Made by a program: the position numbers and the translations under genes | Notes under the pieces: model-generated | The model's database searches: none | The model's input: only the letters and a program-made list of their open reading frames with translations | What the model was told of the DNA's origin: nothing | From: Candidatus Methylomirabilota bacterium | Lineage (GTDB): Bacteria > Methylomirabilota > Methylomirabilia > Rokubacteriales > CSP1-6 | Length of the DNA: 62,341 nt | Assembly (NCBI GenBank): GCA_035315345.1 | Contig: DATFYA010000080.1 | Span: 1-62,341, forward strand | Direction of reading: 5' to 3' | Part shown: piece after piece, positions 8,015-15,851 of the stretch | How positions within the stretch are numbered: the stretch's first letter is position 1 | Layout: each line of letters opens with the position of its first letter

Positions 8015-8029
8015 CCGTTTGAAAAACGG
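8015..8029. promoter_or_regulatory. Inverted repeat in the leader of the kinase gene
   Basis: CCGTTT-GAA-AAACGG, a perfect 6-bp stem with a 3-nt loop, lies between the predicted sigma-54 start point and the kinase ATG. It could be an operator or a small mRNA hairpin; the sequence alone does not decide. Confidence 0.35.
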
Positions 8030-8042
8030 TCTATGGCTGCCA

Positions 8043-8058
8043 AGCAAGCAAAGTGCCA
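8043..8058 (-). promoter_or_regulatory. Sigma-54 (-24/-12) promoter for the GAF histidine kinase
   Basis: Read on the minus strand the site is TGGCAC-TTTGC-TTGCT. It matches the sigma-54 consensus TGGCAC-N5-TTGCW at every fixed position, with correct GG (-24) and GC (-12) spacing. Transcription would start near 8032, leaving a leader of about 43 bases before the kinase start at 7989. Confidence 0.75.
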
Positions 8059-8152
8059 CCGGTCACGATAAAGAAATAGCCTTATAGGGTAATGAGTTCG
8101 GTGACTTTTGGCGGCTGCCGTAGAATGGCACCGGTGCTGCCCGGACACACTG

Positions 8153-9277
8153 TCAAGTCAGAGTCGGGCGAAATTGCCGCGCCTCGGCGATCCGCCCGCC
8201 GATGGCGGGGTGGGAGTAGAAAAAGAACTCCTCCAGGGGGTGGGGGTCGCGCTCGGCCAGGTTCAGCCCGGCCAGCCGCTCCAGCGCCCCGATGAAGGCG
8301 CCCGCGTCCGGGATGGTCTCGAGCGCGAATCGGTCGGCGCTGCGCTCGACGTGGCGAGACCAGCCGTTGGCCATCGGCAGGGCGAGGAGGCTCACCACCA
8401 GCAGGACTAGGCCGAAGAAGGGCAGTCCGGCCGGATCGGCCGGCCCCTCGAGCGCGAGCCAGCGCGCGCCGGCGGTCAGCGCGTGGCTGGCGACCCAGAA
8501 CGTCACCAGCGTGAGCGCGCCCTGCACGAGGAGGCCGCGCTGGACGTCGCCGTGAAGCTGATGCGCCAGCTCGTGAGCCACCACCGCCGCGATCTCGTCG
8601 GGCGTGAACTCGTTCAGCAGCGTATCGAAGAGCAGGATCCGTCGGGTCCGGCCGAGGCCGGTGACCGCGGCGTTCGCGGTGCGGCTCTTTCGTGACTGAT
8701 CCACCACCCAGATTCCGGTCACCGGCACTCCGACGCGCGCCGCGAGCGTGACCAGCCGCGTCCTGAGCGGGCCGTCCGGCAGCGGAGTGACCCGATAGAA
8801 GAGCGGCACGAGCCAGACGGGCGCGACGAGCGCGAGCAGGGCGTAGCCGGCCAGGAAGATGGCGGCACCCCAGAGCCACCACCACGGCGTGACCCGAAGC
8901 AGGCCGTACACGATCTCGACCGCGGCCAGGCCGAGCCCGGCGCCCAGCAGGCCCGCCTTGAGCACGTCGAGCAGCCAGCGACCGAGCGACTGATGGAGCA
9001 GGCCGTAGCGGCGCGGGAGCCAGTACCGCGCGATCCAGGTCAACGGCATGGTGAGCAGGCGGTGGGTCGCGGCCAGGATCACCACCGCGATCGCGAGCTC
9101 CAGCCACCAGCGGGAGGTCCACTGCCGGATCCACGCGGTCAACCAGACCGCGGCTCTGGTCTCGACGAGGACCAATAGATAGGCCGCGGAGAGCGCGATC
9201 TCGGTCAGCGACAGCGCGAGCTGACGACGGTGATAGGCCCGTGCGCGCGACTTCTCCGGCGCCGATCTCGCGTCCAT
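8153..9277 (-). CDS. M48-family zinc metalloprotease (Ste24/HtpX-like)
   Basis: A 374-residue integral-membrane peptidase with several hydrophobic segments in the first 210 residues. The zinc motif HELAH in VVAHELAHQLHGD is followed by two more membrane segments. The third ligand Glu lies in the downstream ERSADRFALE motif. This order matches the Ste24/CAAX-protease branch of M48, which in bacteria usually serves in membrane-protein quality control. The start at MDARSAPEKSRARAYHRRQ was preferred over an upstream Met (9313), which only adds a short unconserved lead. The gene is divergent from the MoxR operon across about 90 bases. Confidence 0.88.
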   Translation of the reverse strand: MDARSAPEKSRARAYHRRQLALSLTEIALSAAYLLVLVETRAAVWLTAWIRQWTSRWWLELAIAVVILAATHRLLTMPLTWIARYWLPRRYGLLHQSLGRWLLDVLKAGLLGAGLGLAAVEIVYGLLRVTPWWWLWGAAIFLAGYALLALVAPVWLVPLFYRVTPLPDGPLRTRLVTLAARVGVPVTGIWVVDQSRKSRTANAAVTGLGRTRRILLFDTLLNEFTPDEIAAVVAHELAHQLHGDVQRGLLVQGALTLVTFWVASHALTAGARWLALEGPADPAGLPFFGLVLLVVSLLALPMANGWSRHVERSADRFALETIPDAGAFIGALERLAGLNLAERDPHPLEEFFFYSHPAIGGRIAEARQFRPTLT

Positions 9278-9367
9278 GCAACGAGTGTCGCACCGTACGA
9301 CGGCGCCCGCCAATCGGCGGTGGCGATTGTGCTACACTTGCCGGCAGTTCACACTCAGGGAGCCGCC

Positions 9368-10282
9368 ATGTTTCAGTCCGTGGAGGACGTCCAGCAGCAG
9401 TTCAAGAACGCGCGCTACATCGCCAATCGTCGCATCTCCACCGTCGTGTTCCTCGCCTCGCGCATGGGCCGTCCGGTCCTCATCGAGGGGCCGGCGGGCG
9501 TGGGCAAGACGGAGCTGGCCAAGACGCTGGCCGAGGTGACCGCGCGCCATCTCATCCGCCTCCAGTGCTACGAGGGCCTCGACGAAGGCAAGGCGCTCTA
9601 CGAGTGGAAGTACGCCAAGCAGCTCCTCTACACCCAGCTGCTCCGCGAGCGCATCGGCGAGCTGATCGCCGACGCGCCCTCGCTGCCCGACGCGGTCGCG
9701 CGCATCTCGGGCCAGGACGACGCCTTCTTCTCGCATCGTTTCCTGGCCCCGCGGCCCCTGCTGCAGGCCATCGAGTCGCCGGATCCGGTGGTGTTGCTGG
9801 TCGACGAGATCGACAAGGCGGAGCCCGAGTTCGAGGCTTTCCTCCTCGAGGTGCTGTCCGACTTCCAGGTGTCGGTGCCGGAGCTGGGCACCATCCGGGC
9901 CACCCAGATCCCGCTGGTCGTGCTCACCTCCAACAACGCCCGCGAGCTGTCGGACGGGCTCAAGCGGCGGTGCCTGCACCTCTTCATCGACTTCCCGCCG
10001 GCGGACGAGGAGCTGGCCATCATCCGGCTGAAGGTTCCCGAGGTGTCCGAGCGGCTGGCCCAGACGGTGGTCACCGCGGTGCAGCGCATCCGCGGGCTCG
10101 AGCTGCGCAAGGCGCCCTCGATCTCGGAGAGCCTCGACTGGGCGCGCTCCCTGGTCATTCTCAACGCGGAGACGCTCGATCGCGAGCTGGTGGAGTCCAC
10201 CCTGACCATGCTCGTGAAGCACGAGAAGGACCTGGAGCGGGTCAAGGGCGCCCTCGACAAGGTGCTGGCCGACCTGGGCTAG
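9368..10282 (+). CDS. MoxR-family AAA+ ATPase (CoxD-like)
   Basis: A 304-residue single-domain AAA+ protein with Walker A GPAGVGKT at residues 41-48, Walker B LLVDE at 143-147 and sensor-1 LTSNN near 185-190. The MoxR group acts as chaperones that insert metals or remodel enzyme complexes, usually with a VWA-domain partner, as CoxD does with CoxE for carbon monoxide dehydrogenase. A VWA gene lies two genes downstream in the same tight operon, with no CO dehydrogenase or other obvious client enzyme in the window. The start follows an AGGGAGCC-type site, and the next gene begins five bases after the stop. Confidence 0.9.
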   Translation: MFQSVEDVQQQFKNARYIANRRISTVVFLASRMGRPVLIEGPAGVGKTELAKTLAEVTARHLIRLQCYEGLDEGKALYEWKYAKQLLYTQLLRERIGELIADAPSLPDAVARISGQDDAFFSHRFLAPRPLLQAIESPDPVVLLVDEIDKAEPEFEAFLLEVLSDFQVSVPELGTIRATQIPLVVLTSNNARELSDGLKRRCLHLFIDFPPADEELAIIRLKVPEVSERLAQTVVTAVQRIRGLELRKAPSISESLDWARSLVILNAETLDRELVESTLTMLVKHEKDLERVKGALDKVLADLG

Positions 10283-10287
10283 AGCCC

Positions 10288-10848
10288 ATGAGCGGGGCCT
10301 GGTCCACCCTCACCGAATTCCGCGAGCTGTGGTTTCCGAGCCCGCGGATTCGCCTGTCCGAGCTGGGCACGGCCGGGCCGGTCTACATCGAGGGCGGCCG
10401 CTGCATCTCGGGCGCGCTCGGCGAGTACAGCAAGCTGTGGATCCTCGCCGCGGCCCGCTGGCACTTCTACTACGTCCATCCCACCCCGCGCGACTTCTAT
10501 CGCGTCACCATGCCGGAAGCGATGCCCCACCTGCTCCATCCGGGAGAGATGACGGTGGAGACGCTGCGGCAGGGCCTGTCCTACAAGGTGGTGCTGGGGC
10601 TGCGCTGCACCGAAGGGCCGGTCCGGGTCCTGCACCTGGTGGGCGACGTCGCCGACGTGACCCGGGCGCAGGAGCGCGACGAGGAAGCGCCGGCCGGGCC
10701 GCTCGGCTGGAAGCTCGAGATGACGCATCTCATCGCCCAGGGCTCGTTCCACGGCCTCATCCGCCTCGAGGACGGGCGCCTCTACCCGATCAGCCGTGAC
10801 GGCGGCGAGGACGTCTTCAAGTCCTCCTGGGTCCACTTCAGCCGATGA
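10288..10848 (+). CDS. Unknown 186-aa protein inside the MoxR/VWA operon
   Basis: I do not recognise a family. The protein has no signal peptide or membrane segment and is rich in aromatic residues in its first half (WFPSPRIRL, RWHFYYVHPTPRDFY). Its C-terminal half reads like a beta-rich domain ending VFKSSWVHFSR. It sits five bases after moxR and 30 bases before the VWA gene on the same strand, so it is almost certainly co-expressed and may be an adaptor or client of the MoxR-VWA pair. No catalytic motif stands out. Confidence 0.75.
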   Translation: MSGAWSTLTEFRELWFPSPRIRLSELGTAGPVYIEGGRCISGALGEYSKLWILAAARWHFYYVHPTPRDFYRVTMPEAMPHLLHPGEMTVETLRQGLSYKVVLGLRCTEGPVRVLHLVGDVADVTRAQERDEEAPAGPLGWKLEMTHLIAQGSFHGLIRLEDGRLYPISRDGGEDVFKSSWVHFSR

Positions 10849-10878
10849 GTCCGAGATGATTCACGCACGCGGACTCTG

Positions 10879-12288
10879 ATGGATCAGCGGATTCTCGAGT
10901 TCATCGGCGATTTGCGGCGGGCCGAGATGCGCATCTCGCCGAGCGAGGCGCTGGATGCGCTGGCCGCCTCCACCGAGATCGGGCTGGAGGATCGCGAGAC
11001 GTTCAAGAGCGCGCTGGCCACGACGCTGGTCAAGGAGTCGCGCGACCTGGCGACCTTCAACCGCATCTTCGATCTCTACTTCCTGGATCTGCAAGCTCTC
11101 GGCGAGGGCCTCAAGAAGGCGCTCGGGCCGGAGGACCCCAAGATCCAGGAGATGCTCGATCGGCTCACCTCCGAAGCGGGCATGGAGCTGGACGACCTCA
11201 CCGAATTGATGCTGAGCGGGCAGGGCACCGACATGGAGATGGCCATTCGCCAGGAGGGCCAGGGCACCGGGCTCGAGCGGCTGATGTATTTCCTCCAGGT
11301 CGGCTACTTCTCGCGACGCATCTACGACAAGTTCGACTGGGAGGCCATCGAGCGGGATCTGAGCCGGATCATGCAGCTGCTGGAGGCCAAGGGGCTGGAT
11401 CCGGGCATGCTGGCGCGCATCCGCAACTACCTCGATCTGCGTCTGGAGGCGTTCCGGCGCATGATCCGTCAGCACGTGGAGCGCGAGCTGGAGCGCCGCG
11501 CCTTCCGTCAGGGCGAGAAGCTGACCCGCGAGGTGCTGAGCGACAAGCCGCTGTTTGCCCTCTCCGCCGACGAGGTCGCCCAGATGAAGGCGGTGGTCGC
11601 GCGATTGGCCCGCAAGATCAAGGACGCCCTCGCTCTCCGGCAGCGGCAGGAGGAGAAGGGCCGGCTCGATTCCCGGCGCACCATCCGGCAGAGCCTGCAG
11701 TACGGCGGCGTGCCGATGGAGGTGCGCTTCCGTCGACGGCACCGCGAGAAGCCGAAGCTCATCACCCTCTGCGACGTGTCGGACTCGGTCCGCAATGCGT
11801 CCCGCTTCATGCTGCAGCTGGTGTGGAGCCTCCAGGACTGCTTCTCGCGGGTTCGCTCCTACGTCTTCGTGTCCGAGATCGCGGAGGTGACCCAGGCCTT
11901 CAACACCTATCCGGTCGACACCGCGATCGACTGGGCACTGAAGTCCTCCTCGGTCGACTATCACTGCCGGTCCGACTTCGGGTACGCGTTCAGCCGCTTC
12001 GTCAAGACCGAGCTCGAGTCGCTCGACCGCAAGACCACCGTGCTCGTCCTGGGAGACGCGCGCAACAACTACAACGACCCGCAGGCGTGGGCCATCCGGC
12101 AGATCCGGGAGCGCGTCAAGGGCGTCATCTGGCTCAATCCGGAAGGGCAGTGGGGCTGGGGCATCGGAGACAGCGTGATGCCGCTCTACGCGCCGTCGTG
12201 CGACATCGTGAAGGAATGCCGCACGGTGGGCCAGCTCGTGCAGGTGGTCGACCAGCTGGTGCATTCGTGGTGGCGGCGCGGGCGCTGA
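10879..12288 (+). CDS. VWA-domain protein (CoxE-like MoxR partner)
   Basis: A 469-residue protein. Its long helical N-terminal region of about 280 residues is rich in charged coiled segments. The C-terminal von Willebrand factor A domain carries a complete DxSxS metal-ion-dependent adhesion site, DVSDS starting at D299, with downstream Thr and Asp positions in the DFGYAFSRF and VLGDARNNYND stretches. CoxE-type VWA proteins act with MoxR ATPases in maturing metalloenzymes. No membrane segment is present, so the complex should be cytoplasmic. The gene begins 30 bases after the unknown 186-aa gene, and its tail overlaps the next gene by about 20 bases. Confidence 0.88.
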   Translation: MDQRILEFIGDLRRAEMRISPSEALDALAASTEIGLEDRETFKSALATTLVKESRDLATFNRIFDLYFLDLQALGEGLKKALGPEDPKIQEMLDRLTSEAGMELDDLTELMLSGQGTDMEMAIRQEGQGTGLERLMYFLQVGYFSRRIYDKFDWEAIERDLSRIMQLLEAKGLDPGMLARIRNYLDLRLEAFRRMIRQHVERELERRAFRQGEKLTREVLSDKPLFALSADEVAQMKAVVARLARKIKDALALRQRQEEKGRLDSRRTIRQSLQYGGVPMEVRFRRRHREKPKLITLCDVSDSVRNASRFMLQLVWSLQDCFSRVRSYVFVSEIAEVTQAFNTYPVDTAIDWALKSSSVDYHCRSDFGYAFSRFVKTELESLDRKTTVLVLGDARNNYNDPQAWAIRQIRERVKGVIWLNPEGQWGWGIGDSVMPLYAPSCDIVKECRTVGQLVQVVDQLVHSWWRRGR

Positions 12289-12929
12289 TCGTCCTGCTGC
12301 TGGTGGCCGCGGCGCCGAGCGTCGGCCGCGTGTGGGCCGCGGAGTGCGTGGTGGTCGACGACTTCTCCCGGGGCAAGGTCGGCGACTTCCCGGTCGACTG
12401 GAAGCCGCGCAAGGAGGAGGGCCGGCCGGTGTATGCCATCCGCGAGGAGGACGGCCGGCGCTTCCTGCACGCGGCCTCGCGCGGCGTCGGCATCCAGGCC
12501 GGCCGCGAGGTGTCGTGGGACCTGGACGCCTATCCGATCCTGACCTGGTCCTGGCGGGCGGTGGAGTTCCCCAAGGGCTCCGACGAGCGGAAGTCGTCGA
12601 CCAACGACAGCGCGGTCTCGGTCTACGCACTTTTCCCCGGCCCGATGGGCACCGTGAAGAGCGTCAAGTACATCTGGAGCCGCGTGGTGCCGGTGGGCAC
12701 GCGTCTGACCTCCAGCGCGGGCAGCACACAGGTGCGGGTGCTCCGCAGCGGGACGGACCAGGCCGGGCAGTGGCTCGAGGAGCAGGCCGACGTGCGCGAG
12801 GACTACCGCAAGCTCTTCGGGGTGGACAAGCCGCCGAAGCCGGCCGGCATCGCGGTCCTCACCGATTCCGACGACACCAAGAGCAGCGCGCAGGGGGACT
12901 ACGCCAACCTGCGCCTGTGCAAGCCCTGA
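12267..12929 (+). CDS. DUF3047-family exported protein
   Basis: About 220 residues: a short signal peptide (AARALIVLLLVAAAPSVGRVWA, cleavage before AEC) followed by a beta-rich domain resembling DUF3047. Typical elements are VDDFSRGKVGDFPVDWKP, the WSWRAVEFPKG segment and the late GIAVLTDSDDTKS stretch. DUF3047 proteins are periplasmic or secreted proteins with a jelly-roll-like look and unknown function. Start choice is between two consecutive GTG codons (12267, 12270), both overlapping the VWA gene end. Being coupled to cytoplasmic MoxR/VWA genes, it may be an exported component or product of the system. Confidence 0.8.
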   Translation: MVAARALIVLLLVAAAPSVGRVWAAECVVVDDFSRGKVGDFPVDWKPRKEEGRPVYAIREEDGRRFLHAASRGVGIQAGREVSWDLDAYPILTWSWRAVEFPKGSDERKSSTNDSAVSVYALFPGPMGTVKSVKYIWSRVVPVGTRLTSSAGSTQVRVLRSGTDQAGQWLEEQADVREDYRKLFGVDKPPKPAGIAVLTDSDDTKSSAQGDYANLRLCKP

Positions 12930-12948
12930 CCTTCTCCCGCGCGCGGCG

Positions 12949-13328
12949 ATGAGCGACGACGAGCTGCTCGATCCGACGGATCCGTCGACCGTCTCGCGCC
13001 GCTGCCCCGCGTGTCTCGAGCGCCTCGACGGCCAGCGGGTCACGCGGCTCGATAGCTCGAAGCCGAAGGCAGCCACCTGCTCGACCGGGTCGAGGAGCTG
13101 CTCCGCGCGCGGTTCGATCCGCGCGCGATCGTCCGGGTGCGGAAGCCGACCTACGCGCGCCCGGCTCCGGAGGATCTCCGTCGGGAGGTTCTCGAGACCA
13201 GCGACGCGCTCGGGGCGATCATCGGCCGGTGACGGTCGCGCACCCGATCCAGCCGCTGACCCGGATGAGGTGCGCGCCGCGCCGATCGCGTCTTCGATGC
13301 GATCGTGGCGCGCCTGACCCGCGGGTGA
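12949..13328 (+). pseudogene. Decayed UGSC-family gene
   Basis: The first 40 codons (MSDDELLDP..., LERLDGQRVTRLDSSKPKA) match the start of UGSC-family proteins, a family often carrying a Sec- or Cys-containing xGSC motif. Near 13068 a -1 shift is needed to continue as SHLLDRVEELLRARFDP and VRVRKPTYARPAPEDLRRE. After ALGAIIGR a stop appears, and what follows is the family C-terminus (VTVAHPIQPLT) in another frame. Two more -1 shifts then restore PDEVRA and RADRVFDAIVARLTRG, ending at 13328. The middle, where the UGSC motif belongs, is missing. Several -1 shifts plus an internal deletion indicate a real pseudogene. The remnant stop overlaps the next gene as GTGA, a trace of former coupling. Family assignment is from memory of the domain pattern. 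Confidence 0.65.
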
Positions 13329-14134
13329 CCCTTCTCCTCAAGCTGATCCTGGTGCCGGGGCTCATCGCCCTGGTGACGCTGGCCGGCCGTCGCTTCGGTC
13401 CGCGCCTCGGCGGCTGGCTGAATGCGCTCCCGCTGGTGGCCGGCCCGGTTCTTTTCTTCCTGGCCCTCGAGCAGGGCGAGGCGTTCGTGGCGCGCGCCGC
13501 CGAGGCGACCCTCGCCGGTCTCGCCGCGGTGGCCGCCTTCGCGGTGATCTACTCGTGGATGGCGATGACGCGCCCGTGGTGGGCGTGCGTGCTCGTGGGC
13601 TGGAGCGCGTTCGGCGTGCTGACCGTCGCGCTCCAGGCGGTGCACTGGACGGCGCGGTCCGGCCTCGGCCTGACCCTGGGTGCGTTTGGAGTCGCGCGCT
13701 TCGTCCTCCCGCGCCTGCCCGAGCCCCCGCCGCCGGCCCGCGCGCCCACGTGGGATCTGCCGCTGCGCATGGCATCCGCGGTCATGCTGGTGCTGCTGGT
13801 CACCGGACTGGCCGGGTGGCTCGGTCCGCGCCTCTCCGGCGCGATCACCCCGTTCCCGATCGCCACCACGATCCTGCTCGCCTTCACTCACGCCCAGCAG
13901 GGCACCCCGGCCGCGGTAGGATTCCTGCGCGCGTTCCTGCCCGCGATGTGGAGCTTCGCGCTGTTCTGCTTCGTGCTGGCCGGCGGCGCAGTGGGACTGG
14001 GGCGCGACGCCGCGTTCCTGCTCGCCCTCGCCGTGAGCCTGGCCGCCCAGGGACTGGTGTGGCTCGGGCTGGAGGCGCTGGCTAGCCGGGAAGCCGCCAG
14101 ACGCGGCCCACGGGCGGCTCGTCGGTCAGCGTGA
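13325..14134 (+). CDS. Polytopic membrane protein (269 aa)
   Basis: A 269-residue protein with about eight hydrophobic helices arranged in two similar halves; each half has a Gly-Pro-Arg-Leu element (RFGPRLGGWLNALPL and WLGPRLSGAITPFPI), suggesting an internal duplication. A proline-rich linker of about 20 residues separates them. GTG at 13325 overlaps the stop of the upstream UGSC remnant and gives a start immediately before the first helix. Inverted or repeated halves are usual for small transporters, but no family name can be given. Its tail overlaps the DUF35 gene on the other strand by 53 bases. Confidence 0.75.
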   Translation: MTLLLKLILVPGLIALVTLAGRRFGPRLGGWLNALPLVAGPVLFFLALEQGEAFVARAAEATLAGLAAVAAFAVIYSWMAMTRPWWACVLVGWSAFGVLTVALQAVHWTARSGLGLTLGAFGVARFVLPRLPEPPPPARAPTWDLPLRMASAVMLVLLVTGLAGWLGPRLSGAITPFPIATTILLAFTHAQQGTPAAVGFLRAFLPAMWSFALFCFVLAGGAVGLGRDAAFLLALAVSLAAQGLVWLGLEALASREAARRGPRAARRSA

Positions 14135-14588
14135 ACTGAGGCAGCGCGAAGTCGGCCGAGAGGTCCTGGAAGACGACGCGCACCCGCTTGCCGATCGCCA
14201 CGTTCGCCTCGGGCTCCGGCTTGAGCTCGGGGGTGACGAGGTTGCCGATGATCCGAAGCGCCTCGTCCGGAGTCGGCGCGCCGCGCTGCTCGTCGAGCTC
14301 GACCAGGACCACCGCGTAGGGCGTCCACTCCTTGAAGCCGGGCTGGATCGCGTGGTGCACGACCTCGTACGAGTAGATGTGCCCGCGGCCGCTCACCGGC
14401 GTCCACTGCCATTCGAGCGACAGGCACCACGGGCAGCCGTGGCTCGGAGGGTAGCGCATCAGCTTGCATTGCGTGCACGCGCGCAGCATCAGCTGATGGT
14501 TGGTGCGCGCCAGCTTGAAGTGCTCGCGCCACTCCGAGTCGTTCTCCGGGACCACCAGGTTCATGCCGCGGTACTCGACGGAGGCCAT
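14082..14588 (-). CDS. DUF35 zinc-ribbon/OB-fold acyl-CoA partner protein
   Basis: A 168-residue DUF35-family protein with a rubredoxin-like zinc ribbon (CTQC and CPWC, about residues 38-55) followed by an OB-fold domain with the typical GxGxIYSYEVVHHA strand. DUF35 proteins form complexes with thiolase-like enzymes; in the steroid side-chain pathway the DUF35 domain of ChsH2 is required by the aldolase Ltp2. The gene starts four bases after the thiolase stop, so the two are co-translated. The last 53 bases overlap the convergent membrane-protein gene. Confidence 0.88.
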   Translation of the reverse strand: MASVEYRGMNLVVPENDSEWREHFKLARTNHQLMLRACTQCKLMRYPPSHGCPWCLSLEWQWTPVSGRGHIYSYEVVHHAIQPGFKEWTPYAVVLVELDEQRGAPTPDEALRIIGNLVTPELKPEPEANVAIGKRVRVVFQDLSADFALPQFTLTDEPPVGRVWRLPG

Positions 14589-14592
14589 CGGG

Positions 14593-15807
14593 CTAGTTCC
14601 TCATGATGAGGGCGGAGCCGGTCGGGGGCATCGCCCAGCCGAGATTCATGGTGACGCGCGCGTCCCGGACCTGGCGGCACTTGCCCGGCGAGTAGTCGTA
14701 GGTGTGCTTGCCGTCCTCCCCGCCCGGGCAATAGTCGTCCACCTGGCCGCGGAGCTGTCGCACGTTCTCGATCACCATCGAGATGCCGTGGGTGTACCCC
14801 TCGCAGAGGTGGCTGCCCGAGGTGTTGTTCGGCCGTTTGCCGCCCAGCTCGATGATGCCGCTCGACACGTACGCCCCGCCCTCCCCCTTCTTGCAGAAGC
14901 CGTACTCTTCGAGCTGCAGCATGGTGGTGAAGGTGAACGCGTCGTAGGAGCCGGTGACGTGCACGTCGTCCGGAGCGATGCCGGCCTGGCCGAATACGAT
15001 GTCCTTGGCGTGGTAGCCGGCGACGCGAGTGATCGGCCCGTAGGCCCAGTGGAAGTCGGTGCGCGGCTTGTTCACGCGCCCGGCCACGCCCATGATGTAG
15101 ACCGGCTTACGCCGCAGATCGCGCGCTCGCTCCGCGCTCGTCACGATGAGGGCGGTGGCGTTGTCGGTCTCCAGGCAGCAGTCCAGCAGGTGGAGCGGTT
15201 TGCAGATCCAGCGGGAGGCCATCACGTCCGCCACCGTGACGCGGTCCTTCAGCAGGGCCTTCGGGTTCTGGGAGGCGTGCTTGCTGTGGGCCACCCGCAC
15301 GTGGGCCACCTGCTCCGACGTCGTCCCGTACTCGTACATGTGGCGCATGAAGGTCGGGGCGAAGTTCTGGCCCGCGCTCCGCATGCCGAAGGGCACCTGG
15401 GCCAGGTCCATGCCCCGCACCGGCTGGGCCGCGCGCGCACCGGTGCCGCCGATGCGGAAGTCGGAGTAACCGTTCATCGACCGGAAGATCGCCACGGTGT
15501 GGCACATGCCGGCCTCGATGGCGCCCATCGCGAGCCCGATCAGGGCCTCGGTGGAGGAACCTCCGCCGAAGACGTCCATGTAGAAGTTCAGGCGCATCCC
15601 CAGATCCGGCGCGACCCAGTTGGCGAACACCGAGTCGCCGCTCTGGTAGGACATCATGCCGTCCACGCCGTCCTTGCCGAGGCCGGCGTCGCGCATGGCG
15701 TTGCCCACCGCCTCGACCGCCATGGCGCGCGTGCTGCGCCCGGACTGCCGGCTGTACTCGGTCTCTCCGACTCCGACGATGCAGTACTTGTCCTTGAGCG
15801 AGGCCAT
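14593..15807 (-). CDS. Thiolase-superfamily protein, Ltp2-like (probable retro-aldolase)
   Basis: A 404-residue thiolase-fold protein of the lipid-transfer-protein/SCP2-thiolase branch. Typical segments are CIVGVGETEYSRQSGR at the start, DVFGGGSSTEALI, GSYDAFTFT and NTSGSHLCEGYTHG. The GSYDAF and CEGYTHG motifs carry tyrosines at sites that Ltp2-type enzymes use for retro-aldol cleavage of acyl-CoA side chains. I see no classical thiolase pair of reactive cysteine with a Cys-x-Gly loop. Together with the adjacent DUF35 partner this supports an aldolase-type role in degrading branched or sterol-like acyl-CoAs. Substrate unknown. Confidence 0.8.
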   Translation of the reverse strand: MASLKDKYCIVGVGETEYSRQSGRSTRAMAVEAVGNAMRDAGLGKDGVDGMMSYQSGDSVFANWVAPDLGMRLNFYMDVFGGGSSTEALIGLAMGAIEAGMCHTVAIFRSMNGYSDFRIGGTGARAAQPVRGMDLAQVPFGMRSAGQNFAPTFMRHMYEYGTTSEQVAHVRVAHSKHASQNPKALLKDRVTVADVMASRWICKPLHLLDCCLETDNATALIVTSAERARDLRRKPVYIMGVAGRVNKPRTDFHWAYGPITRVAGYHAKDIVFGQAGIAPDDVHVTGSYDAFTFTTMLQLEEYGFCKKGEGGAYVSSGIIELGGKRPNNTSGSHLCEGYTHGISMVIENVRQLRGQVDDYCPGGEDGKHTYDYSPGKCRQVRDARVTMNLGWAMPPTGSALIMRN

Positions 15808-15851
15808 GAGCTCCTCCGCGCCGCGACTCTACGCGAGCGCGCCGGGCGGCG

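Noticed and set aside
8125-8140. A second sigma-54-like site on the plus strand (TGGCAC...CTGCC)
   Set aside because: It has no downstream gene in that direction, only antisense to the M48 gene, and overlaps a short GC palindrome.
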